A stretch of DNA of 64,000 nt, taken from positions 1,984,001-2,048,000 of the forward strand of contig JAZGTN010000035.1 in the NCBI GenBank assembly GCA_037783415.1, written 5' to 3'. A program made the translations under genes and the position numbers. The notes below the pieces were generated by a model. The model saw nothing but the letters and a program-made list of their open reading frames with translations, searched no databases and was not told the DNA's origin. This DNA comes from Leptasterias polaris. Lineage: Eukaryota; Echinodermata; Asteroidea; Forcipulatida; Asteriidae. Positions 49,381 through 62,520 of the stretch are shown one piece after another (within the stretch, counting starts at the first letter, position 1; every line of letters starts with the position of its first letter).

Positions 49381-49580
49381 CCTGGGCCCAATTTCATAGA
49401 GCTGCTTAAGCAGAAAATATTGCTTAACAATTTGTTGCTTAGCAGAAATGAGCAGGATACCAGTTACAAATTGTACATGTGACATGGTAGTTTGGCTGGT
49501 AACCTTATTCTGGTAAGCATAGTTTTGTTGTGCTTAGCTACTTTTTGTGCTTAAGCAGCTCTATGAAATTGGGCCCTGGG
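49381..49580. mobile_element. Intact 'gggcccaatttcatagagctg' MITE
   Basis: About 200 bp with inverted ends 'gggcccaatttcatagagct' and 'agctctatgaaattgggccc'. The sequence 'gctgcttaagcagaaaa' is the uninterrupted form of the site where the piggyBac-like element at 42965 inserted. Confidence 0.9.
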
Positions 49581-49987
49581 CCCATTTTCATGACTCAGCT
49601 TATCGCGAAATTCAGCACTTACCAGGAATGATATTCTTCCTACATGTACTTTAGTCTGAATTCTGATTTTGTTTTGCCCTTGGAAAAATAAAATAAAAAT
49701 AGCCTTAAAAGTATATTAAAGCCTATACCATGTGTACATTCAGGACAGCCCTTGTACTCAATAAAATGTTCTTACCTTTTTCCAAGGAACAAATCTCAAC
49801 CTCTTCCCAATCGCATCAGAAAATCTGATGATTGCCACCCCTCTGTAGCCTGTAGTAGCTGGTGGGAGCGAGTTACCACCAATTATAAAACAACGCTGTA
49901 ACATTCCTCATGTAATTTTTCAAATGTCTCCCATGGAATGTTTTGCTTTACAAGGCTCGGTAAGCAGAGGCATGAAAATGGGTCCTG
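49575..49987. mobile_element. Inverted-repeat element containing half of a 125-bp duplication
   Basis: ctgggcccattttcatgact at the left and gcatgaaaatgggtcctg at the right are inverted ends. It contains the first copy of the direct repeat at 49797-49925. Confidence 0.6.
49797..49925 (+). repeat. 129-bp direct repeat, copy 1
   Basis: Begins caacctcttcccaatcgcat and ends atgtaatttttcaaat. Essentially identical to 50369-50497, 572 bp downstream. Unique-looking sequence between the copies, so a recent duplication. Confidence 0.92.
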
Positions 49988-50368
49988 CACTCAGTTTGGA
50001 AAGCTCTTGCTTACCTGGCCTGTGGTTTGGGGGGTTTGGGGGGATTTACCTTGATTTACCTTGATACCACACACCTCCTCCATCAGATCCAAGTGGTCAG
50101 TCTGGTGTGTGGAAAGGGTCAGAAGGCTTTTTTAAGTCCATTAGTAACCCATGCTGACTAGAGTGGTTGGAGAAGTTTGCTTATGGACCATTAATAACAC
50201 CCTTAATGCCTCTCTCCATTCCAAGCACACCTGTAAACCTGTTTGTTTTGATAGCACCCTACAGCTGGGGGCTGGGGCGATTGTAGATAAGCAGTGGTTC
50301 TGTAACATTCCAGTGGCAAGCTCATCTGCGATGTAGGCAAACCATGAATGTTGGATCATGTAACCAAC

Positions 50369-50497
50369 CAACCTCTTCCCAATCGCATCAGAAAATCTGA
50401 TGATTGCCACCCCTCTGTAGCCTGTAGTAGCTGGTGGGAGCGAGTTACCACCAATTATAAAACAACGCTGTAACATTCCTCATGTAATTTTTCAAAT
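50369..50497 (+). repeat. 129-bp direct repeat, copy 2
   Basis: Second copy of the segment at 49797-49925, outside the inverted-repeat element that holds copy 1. Confidence 0.92.
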
Positions 50498-52729
50498 TCC
50501 TGTAAATCTCTCACAATGCACCCCATTTCCAAATTTCCAAACGCTTCCCCACTTTCTTTGATACTGGCACTACTCTTCCAGCTTCAATGAGAAGGGGAAG
50601 GGTTTGTTAAATTCAAACAATCGGTGACATTGTAGCATTCAAACCTGATGCCTGGCCCCTGTAAAGGCATCTCTATGGGAAAAATGTAAATTTCTACTTA
50701 AACATTTGAGATGCACCAAGGCAATGACGAAGGGCATTGAAGCATTTTGCCTCCATTGCCTCCATGAAGTATCAGCCCTGCACATTATCTAATTACCTAA
50801 GCCTGTCTATAGTACATAGCGCCCTCTGTTGGCAAGCCAGCCTCTCTCCTCTCCCAGTACACCTGCATGTCCAGACAGTCCTGGCACCACTCAATTGCCT
50901 GGGGGGTTTAGGGGATTTGAGACAATCAATTGATGGTACCTTACATTCCAATCATAGCCATCATTATTGTCTCCTATGAAAGGGAACATCTGGTGATGAC
51001 CACACACAAAGAGAGCACTCATGTGGATTTTAAAAACCTGTAAGCTGGAACAAGTACCTCCTTGATTCCCCAGCAGTACTTAATTAAAATCGCCAAGCCT
51101 TGAAAAGTCCCTTAGTGGCATTTGATTCCTGCATAAACTTGGAAGATTGACCATACATGTCATAGGTTGGATAAATGTTTTGATCTAGTTACATGTACCT
51201 GTAGTATCTACATGTATTCAGACGCTTGTTAAATTTGCATGTGTACTTGCGGTATTGATGAGGCAAATTTGTAAACACAGTGAGCTTCAAACACTCTGCT
51301 CAGTTATGCATGTCTGTAATATTTGATATCTTATACTAAATCAAGGTGAACCATGTGTTAAATTTGCCTAACAACCTTTTTTCATAAATAACTTGCCCCC
51401 AAAATAGGGTAGAGATTGAAATCCATGGTTAAGGCTCTGACAATTTAGAAGTAAAAGGTAAACACCAACATCATGTAGACATGCTTCAATAATGTGGTAA
51501 TCTCAAATAACAGCATTGTTAATAATGACATTTCCATCCCAGACGTGTTGTGAATCAATTAAGAGAACTTGTTCTGCTGGATTCTGCTAACATCAGTCAT
51601 GCTTTAGTGTTCTTTTCTCTGTTTTTTTTTGAACTAGGTCTTATGTATGTGAAGCTACTGGCATTTAAACAGGCCTTGTCAGCTATACTATCCCAATTAG
51701 GTTATACATATACCCAGATTTGACCCCTGATCTCCCGATGTGGATATCAGTGTTCTCCAATCAGGCAACCCTGGGGTGACAACAGCACCACCTTCTGCGA
51801 TAGTATCTCTATGAAATTGGCCCCTCATCTCTAAGTGCCCTAGAGTGTATAAATACCGCCCTCTAGTGGTAGCCTCACCTGTCTACTGCACCCAAAGCAG
51901 GTCAGTGTGGCACCAACTGCCAAGTCAGCCTCAGGCAATGCAGGCAATTTAAAACATTGATGACATAGACAGATGTGGCCCATCAAACTACCTTGGGGCC
52001 CCTGAGTCCTTCTTGGACCCCACACACTGAAGCATTTCATGCTTAAAGGAGATGAATTTCTTCCGAAACATTTAGGGGGAACTATTGATTAGCCCAAAAG
52101 CTAACTTGAATTTCAGAATTCATTCATTAGCATTAGAAGATATCTTGTGCCTTATGTGCAACAACAATAATTAATACTGTTTCTCACTCTATGAATAAAG
52201 AACCAGACTATTTTTACATCCTGCCTCGGATTGGTTACATCAACCTCTATGGTTACATTGACTTTATTGAGATAAACAAGATGGCGATAGTAACAACAAT
52301 ACAGTGATTTAATATCACTAACCATTTTGGCAACATCCTAAATTACAACAGCTTTTTGCATTAAAATCCTGGATTAAACAAAATAGATCACAACTAGACC
52401 ATTTTCTTTTTGTTTAAAAATAAAATAAAAGTTTTATGTCTGTATTCTAATGAGCACAATTTTTCCTGAAATGATACATGGGCAGACCAATTAATACTAA
52501 TTTATCTTTCACATAGATGTTTACTTGTAAATGTTCTGTCAACTTGTAAAAAATATTGCAACCCTGCCTTGGAAGAATGTCCATAGCCTAAAAGGACATT
52601 TTAATTTATGAAATGGGGGTCATGACCACTGTTGTGCCATCCCTTTAAGGGGGTGCCTGTCCCTGGTATGGACCTTTAAGATTAAGGGGGTAAGACCATG
52701 CTGCACGCAACCTCTGCCAGCCTCTTGAG
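50498..52729. other. No gene recognised
   Basis: Ordinary AT-rich non-coding DNA with short C-rich islands. 'tctatgaaattggcccctc' at about 51806 looks like a fragment of the 'gggcccaatttcatagag' MITE. Nothing else is supported. Confidence 0.4.
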
Positions 52730-52835
52730 CGGTCTCCAACACCGTGTTGAAAGAAGGGCATCTGATCGCTGAGGTTAAGCAAACAGCATAACCATTTGTA
52801 GCAGATGCTAGAATGCTCAGAGTTAATGATGTGTC
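52730..52835 (+). other. Weak 5S rRNA-like remnant
   Basis: 'catctgatcgctgaggttaagca' resembles the 5S internal region (...GATC-(A/C)CCGAAGT(T/C)AAGCA...), and 'agaccatgctg' lies about 75 bp before it. The rest does not align well and no full 5S can be drawn. A decayed 5S copy or 5S-derived SINE is possible, as is chance. Confidence 0.2.
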
Positions 52836-55573
52836 GCTCAACACAACCTAACTAGGCTACCTAGCAGACCCCCCCCCACTTCCCATGTCACTTGTTGCCC
52901 TTGCAACATGCATAGTTTTGATTTGCCAGTATTTTCAACAATGTGGCTTTGTTTCTGTATGGATGGACAGCCAAGTTTACTTTCAGGATTTCCACTAAAT
53001 TTGTCTAAAGGTTACACCCCCCTAAAGTTTACCCTGACTTGTTTACCCTGACTTTACACCATAAAGATAATGTCTCTTTGGTGGATAGTCGCATTAAATT
53101 TCAGGTACCTGTATCCCAACCTCTCATGCTGTGTCTCAAACCATTCACAGCCCGCTATACACAAACCGGTAAATCTGGTCAAATTTGGAAAGCTGACCCC
53201 TCATCTCCGCCCCTCTGTTCCTGACCTTCCAGGCCCTGTGTCCCCTTGTAGTATTGGCATCTTCAGCCTGCTATTATAATGCTGGCTGGCAGGTGGGGAC
53301 TGGGGCTTGTCATCACCACCCCTTCCCTCCATGTCCGCCCCCCCCCCCTCCAACCCCTTCCACACCCCCTCCTTCCCTTGTCAGGACCACCATGGCCAAG
53401 TTCCTCCTTCCATCTACTCAGCCTACACTGTCATGCCATTGACATCTCTAGTCCTCCATACGCACAATACACCCTCGCTGGCGGGGAGTCAGGGCAAATC
53501 AAAAGCCAACAAGTCGCCAGGAGCTATTTGCAGCTCAGGTAACCTGGCTGGACAAGGTCTCCCTGAAATATTGTTTAGGTTTCCTCATTCCAGCGGTATG
53601 ATTCAGTGTCAGTGATGCTGACTGTGATCGGCTACCTTAATAGATTGAAGATGAGCTGTTGTCCTGTATGAATAGAATTAGTGAGAGTGAGTGGATGGTT
53701 TGAGAGGGGAGGGGGGAGGGTTGGAGATGATGATGATGATGATATGGGTTTTAAAGGGGAATAATAGCAAGGATGAAGTAACTGGTTTATGCTCGAAGTT
53801 GTGTCAGATTTTTTGTTGTTATCGATGGTTTGACCTATTGAGGTGGTAGAGAGCGGGCATGGCTAGAAAGTAGATAGAGTAGGTTTTGATGTGACCATTG
53901 AGTATTGTGAATATGTGCAACTCCTTGGTGATAACAGGCAGACATGGAATTGTCCGGAGGATGGATTTAGTGTCGGTGGGGAGGGGGGGGGGGCATGGCA
54001 GGATGGCCACAGGCAGCCCTTTTCTATGTACATGTAATGTACTTCATTTTGCAGCTGGCCACTTTATGACTAATCTTTCTGCATTTCCCTTAAATGAAAC
54101 TACCTTGTGTGTAAAGCAATGATTCCGTCATCTTAAAAAAGTTAATCTGATTACAGCTTTTAATACCATGCCATTTTTGTAACGAAAAACAATTAGCTCT
54201 AACGAATCAGTTGCAGATGATTCTGATATACTGATGTTTTTAACTAATAGCTATAAGACCAAAGGTGTAAACTACTTTTAATTATCCAGCCATCCGTCAA
54301 GACATTTTTTCTTTTGTCCCGTCTACAGTCCTAGACATCTTGTCCCACAAATGCTGAAAATCAGTGCCCTCTGGCTGTGGCGAAACTTTTTAGCTACATT
54401 TTCCCATGATCTGGATGATTTGTTTACCTCTAAATTTGGATTAGCACCCACTTCATCTGTGGCAGATGGTCCGAGCCTCGTGGGCTGAGTTGGCCCCATT
54501 GCTGTCTTGACTCTTGTCTCTTGCCTCCTCCACGAGGGAGCTTTTTTTCTTGGACCTTTTAGCCTCATAATAACAAAGGAACCTCCCCCAGAAGCACTCC
54601 GAGAGTTGTTGATTTTCAATTAATCTAAAAGTTCCTTCCTCCCAGATGCTTGCTTCATGATGCTGTCAGAGGAGAAGAAGAAAAGGGAGGAAGGATACCT
54701 CAAAAGAAACAAGACAGAAAAACATGTGGCTTTGTTCCACTTTCTTTCTTCTTGTCACATTTTGATGTCTGTTTTGAATTGTGCACCGGTGATGTCATGG
54801 GGCACCGGCCTGCATCATCAGCAGGACTCTGTGATAGCGGTGCTTGAATCTCTCATTGTCGTCTGTGCAGAATGCCCGCAGGGGGTGCCGGGGACGGGTA
54901 CAAGGGGGACGACAGAGGAATTGCATGAGAAAATTGATCCGGAATATTGCGGTTGTTGACAATAATTTGTCGCGTGACGTGGCCGACGGGGGCGCCAGAG
55001 GTGAAAATCAACATTCACCATTTACACTAGTGTTTATTAGTTTTCCCCGTGTCGGGGAGGTTGAGCATACATGGTGCTATGGAACTCTGGGAAACGGAAT
55101 CAATGAGCGGACAAACAATAAGTCATCCTCACTATAGTCAGTCTCAATGATTTGATTTTTATGTGTAATATCTAATACGTATAAATAAATACAAGTCTTG
55201 ATCACTGGAATAGAAAAGCTCTCCCTGCTCTGTTGTGGCCACTCAAATAAAAAAGCTTGTTTGTAATTTGCTAGTTTCACCAAAGTTTGTCAAATATAAA
55301 GGATTTATTGATGACAGTGTCAAAGAGCCCCTCCCCCTTTGTTTTAGGAGGGGGTACACATTCAATATGTAGGTAGTGATGTGGCAAGGATTGGTAATTT
55401 TCTGTTTCTACTGAAAATTAGGTTACTGAGATTTCTCACTTCTATATCATTACATTGAAACGAAAGTTAAGATATGGCGTCTAAATTCTAAAGATGATGT
55501 TCATCCCCCCTCCCTCGAAGCTAAATATTTGTGGCCACTTGTCCAGTCTGATCTGTAGTTACGATAAATCAAA
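52836..55573. other. No gene recognised; C-rich and GAT tracts
   Basis: Contains poly-C/CCT-rich DNA at about 53330-53400 and a (GAT)n run at about 53731-53750. The block 54600-55000 has ORF-like stretches on the plus strand (one ends in EELHEKIDPEYCGC before TGA, after an AG at about 54870) but no family match and no consistent splicing with ZNG1. Confidence 0.35.
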
Positions 55574-55574
55574 T

Positions 55575-55750
55575 TGGCGGATTCATCTACAGCTACGGCT
55601 GTGGCCAAGGGTGTTGCTATATGGCTGTTGCTAAGGGTGTTGCTCTATGGCTGTTGCTAAGGGTGTTGCTAAGGATGTTTTATACTTCAACACATGATGA
55701 GGCAGTGATCTAGCTGTATCCATAGCCGTAGCCGTAGCCGCTAATTCGGA
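55575..55750. mobile_element. Inverted-repeat element with internal 26-bp tandem repeats
   Basis: Left 'ggcggattcatctacagcta' + 'cggctgtgg' and right 'ccatagccgtagccg...ctaattcgg' are inverted. Inside, 'tggctgttgctaagggtgtt' + 'gct' repeats about 2.5 times (55601-55675). Confidence 0.6.
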
Positions 55751-56392
55751 CACGGCCTTTTGATGAAACCAAGGGATTCTCAAAAGCAACTGACACTGTG
55801 AACCCCCCCTAGGCCTAAAGATACCTGTGTAGAGAAGAGGATGAAGAAATGATCAGTCTTAGATGTGGGAGGAAAACTTCAAATAGGAGCAATCAGGTAG
55901 GGGCTGGATCCACTGCTGGAGGCAAGTGGATGGGTGGCTAGATGGCAATTCAAGTATTAATCTAATTTTAACTGCCCTTTAATGTAGATTCATGTAAAAC
56001 AGGTTTCTATTTTTTTGACATTGATCCATGACCTCCTTGATGTATTCATAGTGTTAATTGGCACCCCAAATAATTGACAAACACCTCTTTCAGCTCCATT
56101 TTCCTCGGTTTCCCCCCAGAAGGAATAAAACAAGACGGAAACATGGCCCTTTGTTTGTATTTCACGCCACAAATGGTAATATACATTTAGCACTTTGAAA
56201 GATCAAACTGGAGGGCTTGAACAAACACGCTCGCCGCTGACATACTGACGGCGGCGATAAACAAATCCTACATTCACCTTGACACATGTGTCTCCCATCA
56301 ACCCAAATACAAACAAAAACGTGGTAAGGTGGACTCAAAGATATGGTACAGCCTCGGTGACTGTGATATATTAAAAAAAGTGGGAAGACTGG

Positions 56393-56723
56393 TTAAAGGG
56401 AGGGTACACCTTTGGTAATAACTCCAAAAATGAATGACCTTATAAACTTACTTGGTAAAGAGCACCGGAGAGCTGTTGAAATTATAAAACATTGAAGTAA
56501 TGTAGTTTTAGAGAAAGAGGTAATTTTCACCCAAAAGGTTTTAGGCATAAACCCCTTTTCAGGCAACATGGGTGTTTTTGTTATGTTATGTTCTCACAAC
56601 TTCGACCAATTGAGTCTGAATTTTCACAGGTTTGTTATTTTATGGATATGTTGGGGCACACCAAGTTCAGGATACTGGTTTTTGACAATATTTGCCAAAA
56701 GTAGGCCTATACCCTGCCTTTAA
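56393..56723. mobile_element. 'ttaaagggagggtac' MITE
   Basis: Ends TTAAAGGGAGGGTAC and ATACCCTGCCTTTAA are inverted repeats. Interior 'ttttcacaggtttgttattt' and 'aggatactggtttttgacaa' are shared with the decayed copy inside the 10-kb units (about 8868-8960). Confidence 0.8.
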
Positions 56724-57499
56724 AGACTCGTTACAACATTTTGATTTTGAAAGAAAAAAACGAATATCTAAATGTATGTTGAAGATACAGTTCTTTGGTA
56801 TTTTTGAGAAAAACGTCTATATCAACTAATAAATATTTGGAAAGTAAAAAAAAATGTATATATATTTTGAAGACAGTATAAAATAGTGCTACACTTCAAT
56901 GTTAGTTTACTTTTAATGCTAAATGGTAAAATACTGATTGTTTGATGTACCGAGGGTGTAGGAGAGGGTTTGGGCGTGATTGTGTTGGGGGATGAGGTGG
57001 GTGTTTGACTCGATAGTTTCAAAAAGCATCAAATTTATCAGTAAAGTTATTGTTAATCTTAATGGACCATCCAGTCTATCATTGCTGTCAATCCAAGGTC
57101 CATTGTACACTACTTTCATGGTTTCCAGGCGTTAGTCATTTATATTGGACAAGCCCTCAGGAAGAACAAAATAGACAGGTAGTACAATATTACTAAAAAC
57201 AAACTAAAACAAACTGGTGTTGGTTTTCCCGTCTTGATTGAGTACACACATTACGCCCAAGGTCAATTTCTGGAGGAATTCGTCTCGGCGGATTAAGAGG
57301 GAAATTGTACACAAACAGTGAGCACCTGAACACACCTATGCAGGGATTAGGTACACAAACAGTACTGGATACCGCTGACCTCCTGTTGGGGGATTGAGTG
57401 AAAATATTGTGAGATTGAGGTTAGACATATGGAGGCTCAGAGAGGGCTCATTGACGGTATGTGCTAAGGAGGATGGTAAGGACTGCATGAGAAGAGGTA

Positions 57500-57755
57500 C
57501 GGTGTCCCATAAGGGCCATGCTATTTCTTAATTGGATGAGATTAGGTATGGATGCCTTGAAGGGCCAACTCACTACTGTTTCTTAATTGAATGAGATATA
57601 CATGTAGTACGGATGCCTAGAAGGGCCATCTCACTACTGTTTCTTAACCAAATGAGATATAGTATGGACGGCTAAAAGGGCCATCTCACTACTGTTTCTT
57701 AACCAAATGAGATATAGTATGGATGCCTAGAAAGGTCATCTCACTGCTTTATGAT
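57500..57755 (+). repeat. ~55-bp minisatellite, about five units
   Basis: Units built on 'agggccatctcactactgtt' + 'tcttaac(c/t)' + 'aatgagatatagtatggatgcc'. Units 3 and 4 are nearly identical; the outer units are diverged and partial. Confidence 0.85.
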
Positions 57756-58990
57756 TGGAGAAGGGGTATGGATCCAAAGGAAGGGCCCTTTACATATATA
57801 TTTTTTTAGAGGTACAGAAGCCTCAAAATGCTACCCATGTTTGTTATGAGATGACATGAAATACATCCTGAGGCTTTGAAAGACCAATCTACATTTAAAA
57901 AAAATTAAAATTCACACTGCAAGATACATGTATTGAATGTTGAAAGGGCAGTCCCGCATTCATGAAGTGAAATGCCATTTCACTTTGTTTGTTAACCCAA
58001 TTGACTCCTGAAATAGCCATCGCGTACACCGGTTTGATGCTGGAAGTGTTGTCATAAGTAAAAAACTAATAAAAGTACAAATGAAAATATTGAGAGCAAA
58101 GATATTCAACTTGTGAATAATGATACTAATGCCTTGATTTGCATATGAAGGAGCCCAGCAAATGATTTTCCTAATTTGATATTAATTTGTGAAACTATAC
58201 ACAATTACCTGGTTTGGTTGTATTTACTAATTTATTGCATTACAGATAGACCAACCAAAATGGCATTACAAGCCTGTCTGAGCTGCCAACTCTGTCTGAT
58301 TCTGCAGAAAGTTACCTGAAAAATAAACCGATCATTCCATGCTCTGACGAACGGATTTGAAAATCTCCCTCATTATGCAAACTTTGTCTCTGTTATGTTG
58401 AATGTAATTCTAAATATCTCCCTGATTGTTGTGCGAAATCGCCCTGATTGCAAGATGCAAATGTTGGCAGGTTAGCCTTAGCAAACAAATTTAAATCAAA
58501 TCCTGAAATCAACGTTTTTTTAAAACAAAAACCCAGAATTATGTAGGCCTTTACATTTCTCCCTAAAAGAGCAGCAATTTACGAACATATATACACTGAC
58601 ATTACCATTATTTGACACATTCTAGAGACTACCCCCCCCCCCCCCTTTAGAGAACACTAATTTAGCAAAGTATAAAAATATATGTATGGAATAACTTTTC
58701 AATTTGGGTTTTGTATACACACTGACACTGCAACCATATGCATGTCCCGGTAGGTGACATCCCAACGACGGATTGATCGTTGAAGCATGTTTTTCACAAC
58801 GTCCAATCAGCTCGATTCCCAAGCACCTTTAAACCGTGTGAGGTAAACATTTGGCGGGCTTGACATGTGCTGCCTGTTGGTCTGGGTACGGGCAGGTGAA
58901 GGGAAGATGGCATTCCTGGTTTGGGGGAGACGGAAGAAGAAGAAAAAAGTAAAGGCCGTTGGTTACCGCCGATGGAGCAATGTTTGTGTC
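57756..58990. other. AT-rich non-coding DNA
   Basis: Includes octamer-like 'atttgcatatgaa' near 58137 and AT-rich homeodomain-type sequence to about 58260, plus a C run at 58631. No gene supported. Confidence 0.35.
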
Positions 58991-59490
58991 TCTTAGACTC
59001 GCTTGTCACATGACGGTTTACTTTTGAAAGAAAGCTTTGCTGAACCGCGGAGAGAGCAGTGTCAACCGCGGCTTCCTAATTGCCACGACTCTGTCCTCGA
59101 TGCCGGAGAAAAGTTGGAGTGATGGCTAAAACCAAGTCAAGTGCTGACTTCGCACTCCGTGCCCTCTCTCTCATGTCCCCCCTCGTTCTGTTCAACCTGT
59201 CTCTCATTTTTGTCGGTGTTGGGATGAAAACCTTCCTCGATCCCCTATACCCTGGTTTTGTAGACTCACAAGGGCGGCGCGCACCTCTTGGAAGGAGATT
59301 AAGGAGTGTTGGTTCAGGATTTCCAACTCGGAATTGGGGGCTATAGGGGAGCAATGTTTTCCCAAGTCTTTCTGTTAAGGCCAATTTCTCAAGCCGGGGG
59401 AAAACAGTAAACAGCTCGGTGCGGCTGGGCGCGACACTTGTCCGGTTTTTGACAGAGGGGATTTTGTACCACGGAGTGTCTCTTGTTAGC
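58991..59490. other. GC-richer block, both strands open
   Basis: CpG-rich relative to its surroundings. Open frames of 88 codons (plus, hydrophobic middle) and 139 codons (minus) overlap; mutual openness of complementary frames is typical of GC-rich non-coding DNA. No family or splice support. Could be a promoter or conserved regulatory element. Confidence 0.35.
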
Positions 59491-62400
59491 TTCATACGGT
59501 GTTTGTTTTGGAGAGTGGGAACTTGTTACATGAAAATCCATTGCGTTTTCTGCTATGTGGGTGCTTTTGATATTTATAACCTGAATATTTAGAACTTATA
59601 CTAATAGTGTTAGATCCTGAATGTGAAGTGGAACTTTTTGTGTTGAAACCTTTGCTCAGACGTTACACACAAAATTAAACACGACACTGCAATATGCAAT
59701 GTTTGAAAACCAGAATTATTGGTTGGAGAATATGTGAAACTCTGGATTAGATTTTTAATCAAACCCACACACATGCAATCGTTCTTTTCAATAGAATAAA
59801 GTGGGACACGAAACAGTCGTTTTTAGAGCCTCGTTAGTGTGCTGAAAATAGCCGTCGGCAAGTCCATAGAGCTCCATATTGCTTTTAATAAAAAATTAGC
59901 AGATACAAAAACGTTGTTTATATTAAGAAAAGACAACTGAAAATGCATTGAATATTCTCGGGAGTATAGAAGCGTCCACAACAATCTTATGTTAAAACTA
60001 TTATTAAAACGTTGTCAAATAAATCTCACTTAATTGAAAAAAAATAAGAAGAAGAAAAGAAAAAAAGAACAACCACCCGTATTGAATACTTCGCTTTGGA
60101 AATCCCGCATCTCAGCAGAAAAGGGTGACCAAAGACGTCTGATTGAGAAGGTACTCGCGAGGCATTGACTTGTAACCACTGAAAGAGTTCACAAAGAGCG
60201 TTACGGTCCCATTGGGATTGTTATGTTTCATGATTACTAGAGGATTGGAATGACTGTACTCTTCCCTCAAAACCAATTCGGGTATCAATCTCTTTAACGG
60301 ATAAATGGCGTTCACACTCAGTCTGGTCTGAATACTGAAAGAGGCCTGTGGATTATGTCCACCTCTGTACATATTTGTGAAGTTTGGTGTTGATTGGCCA
60401 GGGCCCCCTTATATCCGTCGCTCCTCGTGCTCGGTTTCACCATATGACTGCGTGCACCTGTCCCTACTTTCACCCGAGTACATCCTCTCAAACCGAGTAG
60501 ACTCCTCATTATTCCCCTCCATTTCTCCCCAGGAATAACATCATCGATTCGGGGGGCACGAGCGCACAGGCACGCTGGCGCTTTGTTGTCGTCCTAATTT
60601 AACACCGGACAATGTAGGAGTGATGTTTGCACGTGAATTATATTGGATGGGATGCTGTTTATATATATACACACAATATATAAGGCCTGTATATACTCTC
60701 CAAGTGCGGTCATAATCTATCCCCTTCCCCCTCCCCTTCCATATTGGGACTGATGAAAGTTAATTGCAACCTGTGGAAACCACCTGTCTTTGAATGAATA
60801 TATGTACTAGTGAAGCTCAGCAGTCAAAACACACTTGACCTGTTTCCGAAGTGACACCCTTGCTATGCTGGTCTGCATAGTGTCGAACCGTACGAGGATG
60901 GGCTTGCTGTCGTGTCCGGAGAGACAGAAGAAGCACTAAGACTGTTGAGTATTGCGATGGTATTTACATGCTATGTCTTCCTCCATGCTATATATATGTG
61001 CGCATTATAATGAGCTGTCGGTATCCACGTGCTTCAAAATCACACAGAGCCTCACCCCACCTCAAGGTATAAATTGGCATTTTTGAAAATAGGTCGTCCA
61101 GATTGGTTGTAAATTAAAATATAGTGCATCCAAATTGCTCACTTGTAACACAATCTAATCCAAACCCCTCCTTCCGCGATAAAAAACCCCCTACAAAAAC
61201 CCCACAACAAAAACAAAGCAACAGAACACAAACAAACAAGCGAAGCAAAACACACCAACAAACAAACAAACACAAATTACATCTGTGTCGGTGGAACATT
61301 TACAGCATGGGTTATTTTTGTGTTCTTATTGTGTGTGTGTAAACTTAGTGTATTGACTCCCCAAGTCGCTTGTCTCAAGTCTTCTCTATTTCTAAAACAC
61401 TGTTTTGTCAATGTTGTATGTACCAATAATTTTCGTCTTGTATCAACATCTTTGCATTAAAGAAGAAGAAGGAAAGAAACAAAACCCGAGGGAGCTCGCA
61501 GTTCAAAAGACCTGCAGGGAATTAGTCAACATCCCCCGCTAAAAAGTGGGGGCAAAAAAAAATAACCCGAAAGTACGCAGAACTTTGTGTGCAGACAGTC
61601 TCGAGGCATTGACATTCGCGTGCAACCTTTATAAGTCTGTCCGCGTATTGAGCGCGTGAATATGTACGGTGTGATGGCTCGGATAGGCCCGGGAGGTACT
61701 GTGGCTGTGTTTGCCGTTGGCTTGGTATCCCCTTCATCGAAAACCATAGTGACAAAATACTGTGCAGATCATGTAACCCATAAGTGCTATAAAATAGTTA
61801 GGGGGGGCCTACCGTTTTGTTTTTGAAGGTTTTTTAAAATGTGACTATATGATGCGCCGTCTTTATCCTACTCAGTGGACGCCATCTTTAACGTCTTCAT
61901 TTCAATCTATTGTTGTATATTATAATTATACAAATAACACGAAACTGTAGGTCTACTCTACTCCAAAAAGGGTGAATGTGGTCGTACTCGTTGACTCGAT
62001 ATTTCCATTTTCTTTGGGAGACGTACTTGGATTATGATATGAGGGTAAATAAATCTACTTTAATTTATTCGAATTTTGTAATGGGCTCATTTTGATTGAA
62101 ATCTAAGTGTTTGAATTATGAGAAGCCATACTGGAGCAAAATGGTTTTAATTATTTGCATAAAATCAAATAATGCATCTATAATTTGTGTAGCATGCGTT
62201 TACTATACTGTTTGAAATAAAAGTTTAATTCAAGATGGCGTCATGGAGTATATAGTCATTGTTTCCTAAAGTATCTTACATTTTTGGTTGTTTACTCAAG
62301 AGTCTCATATTTGCGAGCAAACGTTTGTTGTGTGCCGTGAAAGAAAATATGATGTTAAGTATTGAGAGAGAAAAGGGCTGAACTAGTTACAAACCCCTTG

Positions 62401-62520
62401 TGAAATTAGTCCATTAGTACCGAGGTTTGTGGATACACCCCTACCTCATACTGTTATAATACGCATTACATACAAGCCTTGATACTAAATATTGATCTGA
62501 TGTGACAAGGAGAGATGTAC
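59491..62520. other. No gene recognised
   Basis: AT-rich, with a low-complexity A/C-rich tract of caaa/aaac at 61185-61275 and a C/T-rich stretch at about 60718-60740. The minus-strand ORF at 60112-60372 has no recognisable family. Confidence 0.35.

Noticed and set aside
54657..54959. 100-codon plus-strand ORF, lysine/glutamate-rich start
   Set aside because: Tested as a ZNG1 terminal exon and does not match the family; other frames are equally open.
59076..59495. 139-codon minus-strand ORF and 88-codon plus-strand ORF
   Set aside because: Overlapping complementary frames in GC-rich DNA, no recognisable domain and no splice support.
60112..60372. 86-codon minus-strand ORF
   Set aside because: Looks somewhat protein-like, but there is no family, no upstream or downstream exon and no promoter signal that I can support.
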